From Porticoccaceae bacterium (lineage in GTDB: Bacteria; Pseudomonadota; Gammaproteobacteria; Pseudomonadales; Porticoccaceae), in contig JALRJD010000211.1 of assembly GCA_023255165.1 (NCBI GenBank), forward strand, positions 1-17,395: DNA of 17,395 bases, given 5' to 3'. Shown piece by piece: positions 13,955 to 17,395 of this stretch (the stretch's first letter is position 1; the number at the start of each line of letters is the position of its first letter). The notes beneath the pieces were generated by a model. That model did not search any database and had not been told where the DNA came from. It worked only from the letters and a program-made list of their open reading frames with translations. A program made the translations under genes and the position numbers.

Positions 13955-14878
13955 TCAGGTCAAAACGGTGAGGAATCGCTCGTTGATTTCTCTGGTGTGA
14001 TAGAAAATCGCTTTGCCCAACTCACCCGTGTCCCAGGTTACTGTTGGGTGGTCTGGGTAGTGGTAGTCGCCGCCACAGAACACTTCGGAACGGTTGCCGG
14101 ATGGGTCGAAGAAATAAATGGTTTGACCATGGGTAAGCCCATGTCGCGTTGGCCCGATATCCAATGGTGTATCGGTCATGGAAATCAGGTCGGCTGCACG
14201 CAGTACATCCTGCCAGTTGTCGAGCCAGAACGAGGCATGGTGGAACTTATCTTTTTCTGGGTGGCCAATAAAGGCTACATCATGAGCCTTGGATGAGCAG
14301 GAAAAGAATACCGCAGCTTTGTTGCCCTCTGGATCAAGAACCTGTTCGGCAAGATCGAAACCGAGCACTTCAGTGAACAATTTGACGTTTCCTTCAAGAT
14401 CATCGCCGTAGAGCAGGCAGTGGTCGAAACGGGTTGCTCGCATGCCAGTCAGATTGCGCGGCCAGGCTTCCGGGTTGCGGTCGGTCAGGCCCCATTTTCC
14501 AGTCTGCTCTTTCTCTGCGAACAGTTCAAGGTTGTGACCGGTTGGCGCCTTAAAACGAATACGGCGGCCGCAGCCTTTTAATTCCCCAGCCGGTATCTCG
14601 GTGACTTCGGCACCGTAATCGCGCAAATCCTGCTCCAAACGGTCGAGCGCGGCGTTGTCGATCACCTTGTAACTGACAAAATCCATACCGGGCTCATCGG
14701 CTTCGCGAAGAACGATTGAGAACTTGTCGACTTCAGTCCATCCTTTAAGATAGACGCGCCCCACGTCATCGCGGTCAACTTCAATCAAACCAATAAGATC
14801 GCGGTAGTGCTTGAGCGCTTCTTCAATGTCGAGCACACGGATCTGAATGTGTCCTGGTCTCATTACACCTTTTCTCAT
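13955..14878 (-). CDS. dmpB: Catechol 2,3-dioxygenase (extradiol, class I)
   Basis: The 307-residue protein has exactly the length of Pseudomonas XylE/DmpB and aligns with it throughout. It is the Fe(II) extradiol dioxygenase that opens catechol next to the hydroxyls to 2-hydroxymuconic semialdehyde. Metal ligands fall at the family positions: His153 (RFDH), His214 (KFHHASF) and Glu265 (NRSEVFCGG). Second-sphere residues His199, His246 and Tyr255 are also present, as are IGPTRHGLTHG and CGGDYHYPDHPTVTW. Two vicinal-oxygen-chelate domains occupy about 1-140 and 145-307. The ATG at 14878 has AGAGGTG a few bases upstream in an A-rich leader. It sits directly downstream of dmpQ, the ferredoxin that keeps its iron reduced. 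Everything suggests a functional enzyme. Confidence 0.98.
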   Translation of the reverse strand: MRKGVMRPGHIQIRVLDIEEALKHYRDLIGLIEVDRDDVGRVYLKGWTEVDKFSIVLREADEPGMDFVSYKVIDNAALDRLEQDLRDYGAEVTEIPAGELKGCGRRIRFKAPTGHNLELFAEKEQTGKWGLTDRNPEAWPRNLTGMRATRFDHCLLYGDDLEGNVKLFTEVLGFDLAEQVLDPEGNKAAVFFSCSSKAHDVAFIGHPEKDKFHHASFWLDNWQDVLRAADLISMTDTPLDIGPTRHGLTHGQTIYFFDPSGNRSEVFCGGDYHYPDHPTVTWDTGELGKAIFYHTREINERFLTVLT

Positions 14879-14919
14879 ATTTCACCTCTTGCTGTTTTGT
14901 TTTAGTTATTGTTTTTTCT

Positions 14920-14947
14920 TGTGCATTTTTACGACGGTTTTTGCACA
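14920..14947. repeat. TGTGCA/TGCACA inverted repeat upstream of dmpB
   Basis: TGTGCA at 14920-14925 and TGCACA at 14942-14947 form a 6-bp dyad separated by 16 bases, starting right after the dmpQ stop. The rest of the dmpQ-dmpB gap is A-rich on the coding strand (14885-14919) and would be unstructured in mRNA, which could favour translation of the dioxygenase. It might be a protein site or a weak stem; no regulator is identified. Confidence 0.35.
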
Positions 14948-15229
14948 CTAATCTAGCGCTTCTATCACCATGTCGCTGTTGGGAAATATTCGGCAGGAGA
15001 GAGCTAAACCCTCCGCCAGTTCATCGGCGGAAACATGTTTAATACTCATCTTCTTGCTCTCGTAGTCGCCGCTGATTATTCTGATTTTGCACACGCCACA
15101 ACCACCGCCTCGACAGCCAACATCAATGGCTTTTTGACGCTGACTTACAACGCCACCGAGCAGCGATTGGCCCGCTTTGCAGGAGAACACTGCATCGCGG
15201 TTGATAATAGTGATTTGATAACGCTCCAT
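14948..15229 (-). CDS. dmpQ: Plant-type [2Fe-2S] ferredoxin, dioxygenase-reactivating
   Basis: The 93-residue ferredoxin has Cys39-x4-Cys44-x2-Cys47 (GCRGGGCGVC) and Cys79 (LSCRIFPNSD), the plant-type [2Fe-2S] pattern. Its operon place between the phenol hydroxylase reductase and catechol 2,3-dioxygenase matches XylT/DmpQ, which re-reduces dioxygenase iron that has been oxidised, for example by substituted catechols. Electrons probably come from a reductase such as DmpP (inference). It is somewhat shorter than the roughly 112 residues I recall for DmpQ, but the whole cluster-binding fold is present. The ATG at 15229 follows a G-rich stretch (TGGGGG) that may act as ribosome site. It starts 58 bases after the dmpP stop. 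Confidence 0.92.
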   Translation of the reverse strand: MERYQITIINRDAVFSCKAGQSLLGGVVSQRQKAIDVGCRGGGCGVCKIRIISGDYESKKMSIKHVSADELAEGLALSCRIFPNSDMVIEALD

Positions 15230-15287
15230 TACCCCCAGCCTTAACTGTTCTGTGCCTGCTGTTTTCTAAACTGTAAGTCTTTGAATC

Positions 15288-16349
15288 CTAAATTCTTTTA
15301 AAGAGCGCGCTGCGCTGCACTTCTCCCGCACCGTCTGCCGCGGTGACAAATTTTTCCATGTGAATATCATTTTCAAACAGCCGGCCCTGCATTAGGGCGG
15401 AAATGGCTGCATCAATCATTAACGGTGGCCCACACAGATAAGCCTTGTGGCCGGCAAACTTGCCGTCGAAGTGAGCCGCGGCCGCTTCGTGGACAAAACC
15501 GGTAAAGCCGCTCCAGTTATCATCGGCTTCAGGCGCGTTAAGTGCCGGCACATAGGTAAAATTACTGTGCTCGCCGGCAAGTGTTTCAAAGCGTTCGCGA
15601 TGGTAGAGTTCGGCGACGTTTCGCGCGCCTTGAAAGAGTGTGATATTGCGCTGATCACCCTGCTCGATAAGATCGAGAATCATCGATTCAGGTGATGAGA
15701 GACCAGATCCCCCGGCAATAAAGATCACATCCTGACTATCCGACTTGCGCACAAAAAATTGTCCATAGGGGCCGGACAGATCCAGTGAATCGCCAACCTT
15801 TAATTGGTTGTGGATATAACCGGTCATGTCGCCACCGGGCACTTCCCGAATATGCAGTTCCACTTGATTTGGGTTGCTTGGTGGGTTGGCAATCGAGAAG
15901 GCTCGCGTACCGTCGACCTCCGGTATCAGAAGATTGATATATTGACCGGCCTGAAATTCAATCGGCCGATCGAGTTCCAGGGTGATGCCTTTGATCGTGG
16001 GGGAGAGTGTCTCGATAGCTGAAACGGTGGCCTTGTAGTCTTCTACCAGAAAACCGGCAAAGTCGGGATCGACATCAATATCAGCTTCGATCACCAAATC
16101 TGATTCAGGCATCGCGCAGCAGGCAAGAATTTTGCCATCTTCGCGTTCCATATCCATCAGTGCAAAGGGCGATGCGTCACCCTGATCCACATCACCTTCA
16201 ATCAGTAGGCACTTGCAGGTCGCGCAGGTGCCATGGCCACAGGCAAAGGGCAGCCACACGCCCTGACGCAGAGCTGCATTGAGAATGGTTTGCCCTTCTT
16301 CAACTTCAATAATATCGCCGGTTGGCTCTATCGTGACTTGATAACTCAT
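15288..16349 (-). CDS. dmpP: Phenol hydroxylase reductase component P5
   Basis: The 353-residue protein is the NADH-dependent reductase of multicomponent phenol hydroxylase, passing electrons from NADH through FAD and a [2Fe-2S] cluster to the diiron oxygenase. It has the length of Pseudomonas DmpP. The N-terminal ferredoxin domain has Cys37, Cys42, Cys45 and Cys77 (ACGHGTCATC, LACC). The FAD domain has RAFSIANPP (about 149-157), and the NAD domain has FIAGGSGLSSP (about 210-220) and LCGPP (about 305-309). The ATG at 16349 has GGACAG about 6 bases upstream. It follows dmpO by 11 bases, in the usual N-O-P order. Confidence 0.97.
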   Translation of the reverse strand: MSYQVTIEPTGDIIEVEEGQTILNAALRQGVWLPFACGHGTCATCKCLLIEGDVDQGDASPFALMDMEREDGKILACCAMPESDLVIEADIDVDPDFAGFLVEDYKATVSAIETLSPTIKGITLELDRPIEFQAGQYINLLIPEVDGTRAFSIANPPSNPNQVELHIREVPGGDMTGYIHNQLKVGDSLDLSGPYGQFFVRKSDSQDVIFIAGGSGLSSPESMILDLIEQGDQRNITLFQGARNVAELYHRERFETLAGEHSNFTYVPALNAPEADDNWSGFTGFVHEAAAAHFDGKFAGHKAYLCGPPLMIDAAISALMQGRLFENDIHMEKFVTAADGAGEVQRSALFKRI

Positions 16350-16360
16350 TACTACTGTCC

Positions 16361-16723
16361 TTAGACGCCCGCGCCCTTATACCCTTTGAGTTCCGGTGTT
16401 TGCAGTCGAACCAGTGATTTATGGCCAATGCCAACATCGGTCAGCGTTTGATCCATAGTTGGTTTGACCGACTTATTGTCAACCAGCCACTGAGCGGTTT
16501 CCCAGTTGATCTGTGCACACTCCGGGTGGGCGGCAAATTCCTGTGGGAAAAACCCTTCAGTTAGTTCTTTAAATGTCATGGTGCGTGGCAGCGGATAACA
16601 GCGCGGCGACGCATAAAACAGGTGCTTGTCCCAGCCGATGAAGACCAGAATGGCACCGCCAAACTCTTCAACTCGATCTTTAAAGTCGCCGTGATAATCT
16701 GGACGCAATGCTTTAATTGCCAT
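16361..16723 (-). CDS. dmpO: Phenol hydroxylase component P4
   Basis: The 120-residue protein matches the small P4 subunit (DmpO/PhlE type, about 119 residues) of the dimeric phenol hydroxylase oxygenase. It begins MAIKALRPDYHGDFKDRVEEF and contains GWDKHLFYASPRCYPLPRTM and GHKSLVRLQTPELKGYKG, typical of the family. P4 is the third oxygenase subunit with the P1 and P3 proteins and is needed for phenol hydroxylation; it has no catalytic residues of its own. The ATG at 16723 has AAGAGA about 9 bases before it. The gene is separated from dmpN by 58 bases that hold a strong hairpin. Confidence 0.94.
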   Translation of the reverse strand: MAIKALRPDYHGDFKDRVEEFGGAILVFIGWDKHLFYASPRCYPLPRTMTFKELTEGFFPQEFAAHPECAQINWETAQWLVDNKSVKPTMDQTLTDVGIGHKSLVRLQTPELKGYKGAGV

Positions 16724-16743
16724 AATGTTTCTCTTTTAAAATG

Positions 16744-16768
16744 GCGGGCTGGCCAGCGGCCAGCCCGC
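16744..16768 (-). repeat. Strong 11-bp hairpin between dmpN and dmpO
   Basis: A perfect inverted repeat: GCGGGCTGGCC (16744-16754), loop AGC, GGCCAGCCCGC (16758-16768). In the minus-strand transcript it lies 13 bases after the dmpN stop and 20 before the dmpO start, followed by CATTTTAAAAG. It is very GC-rich and stable. The short T-run (four) makes it at most a weak intrinsic terminator. It could instead block 3' exonucleases or mark a processing site and so set subunit ratios. Confidence 0.75.
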
Positions 16769-16781
16769 ACTCGGGGTTAAA

Positions 16782-17395
16782 TTAGGCTACGCCCTTCCAA
16801 GCCTTCCAACGCTCTTCGTCTGGCGAACCTTTGTAGTCAAGATTGGCTACGCCATTGTCGAGGTTGTAATACTCAATAACCTTGTCAAGTCCACCGCCGC
16901 CGCAGTTGCCCTGCAGAATTTGGTGAGGTGGCAGCCATGCGTGAACATACTTTTCAGGCTCATCGTCAAAGATGTGTTTGCACGGGTCGGAGCAGAAGTG
17001 GAAACGCTCTTCCTGATACACAGTCTCGCGGAAGGCGGTCTGGGTCGGATCGGTCATCTCGGTAAAGATCATCGGAATCTGACAGACCTGGCACAGCTGA
17101 GGCAAACCGGTGGTATAGAAACGCTCACCTTTGGCTTCAAGTTCCGCAGCCATCTCCCAGCGGGGACGATAGTATTTGTCGAAGGTATCGGGGTATTTCG
17201 CGCTCAACCAATCCAACTCTTCAGCTGATGGAATCCATGTATGGAAAGCCGCTGCATGAGTGTATTGATAGAAGACCCACCACGCCTGGTGGCTAATGTG
17301 TTCCTTCTCTTGCTTGATGGTTTCGACATAGTCGGGCATTTTGATGCCGTAACGCTCAAGATCTTTGAACAGTGCGCCGCCGGCATCTTCAAAGT
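16782..17395 (-). CDS. dmpN: Phenol hydroxylase large oxygenase subunit P3, C-terminal part
   Basis: The gene runs off the right edge of the window; about 204 C-terminal residues are present of roughly 500 in the family. It matches the DmpN/PhlD large subunit of phenol hydroxylase, whose diiron centre, in the missing N-terminal part, hydroxylates phenol to catechol. Seen are LFKDLERYGIKMPDYVE, HQAWWVFYQYTHAAAFHTW and the cysteine array LCQVC...FHFCSDPCKHIFDDEPEKY (CxxC plus CxxxC), consistent with the structural zinc site described for this subunit. It ends SPDEERWKAWKGVA. An internal ATG at 17339 is not the start, since the frame stays open and homologous to the window edge. dmpK, L and M would be expected just beyond. 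Confidence 0.95.
   Translation of the reverse strand, partial: FEDAGGALFKDLERYGIKMPDYVETIKQEKEHISHQAWWVFYQYTHAAAFHTWIPSAEELDWLSAKYPDTFDKYYRPRWEMAAELEAKGERFYTTGLPQLCQVCQIPMIFTEMTDPTQTAFRETVYQEERFHFCSDPCKHIFDDEPEKYVHAWLPPHQILQGNCGGGGLDKVIEYYNLDNGVANLDYKGSPDEERWKAWKGVA

Noticed and set aside
1..17395. CRISPR array, tRNA or rRNA gene, transposase, phage gene or toxin-antitoxin pair
   Set aside because: No regularly spaced repeats, RNA-gene signatures or matching protein motifs were seen on either strand.

Overview
The window looks like a chromosomal segment of a Gram-negative, probably marine or soil, gammaproteobacterium. This rests on protein style, Pseudomonas-like dmp/xyl homologues, a GlpD/UxuA/FadR-type gene set and moderate GC content; no taxonomic marker gene is present, so the assignment is inference.

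Right part (about 6.0-17.4 kb, all on the minus strand, transcribed right to left): a phenol/catechol meta-cleavage operon entered in the middle. It starts in the large subunit of a multicomponent phenol hydroxylase (dmpN, cut by the window edge). It continues through dmpO (P4), dmpP (reductase P5), dmpQ (rescue ferredoxin), dmpB (catechol 2,3-dioxygenase), dmpC (2-hydroxymuconic semialdehyde dehydrogenase), dmpD (semialdehyde hydrolase), dmpE (2-oxopent-4-enoate hydratase), dmpH (4-oxalocrotonate decarboxylase), dmpF (acylating acetaldehyde dehydrogenase) and dmpG (4-hydroxy-2-oxovalerate aldolase). Two genes follow that are not in the classical operon: an exported DUF1329 protein and a DsbA-fold 2-hydroxychromene-2-carboxylate isomerase-like protein. 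Together the dmp products would turn phenol into catechol, open the ring at the extradiol bond and deliver pyruvate plus acetyl-CoA. The tautomerase dmpI is not in the window. Gene order after dmpE is H-F-G instead of F-G-H. Three intergenic inverted repeats lie inside the operon, the strongest (11-bp perfect stem) between dmpN and dmpO.

Left part (1-6.0 kb): the 3' end of folD (plus) meets a crotonase-family gene (minus) whose protein lacks both canonical catalytic glutamates. Next is a translationally coupled plus-strand pair, a glycerophosphodiester phosphodiesterase and a short GlpD-like glycerol-3-phosphate dehydrogenase, which would feed glycerophosphodiesters into glycolysis. A 377-bp gene-free stretch holds degenerate dispersed-type repeats and hairpins. 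Then come a minus-strand sugar-isomerase-like TIM-barrel gene, an N-terminally deleted mannonate dehydratase (uxuA remnant) and a FadR-type GntR regulator, apparently the wreck of a hexuronate catabolic locus.

No tRNA, rRNA, CRISPR array, transposase or phage gene was seen. The most notable points are the operon's two extra 3' genes, the missing dmpI, the intra-operon hairpin and the uxuA deletion. The main catabolic system itself is of a known type.
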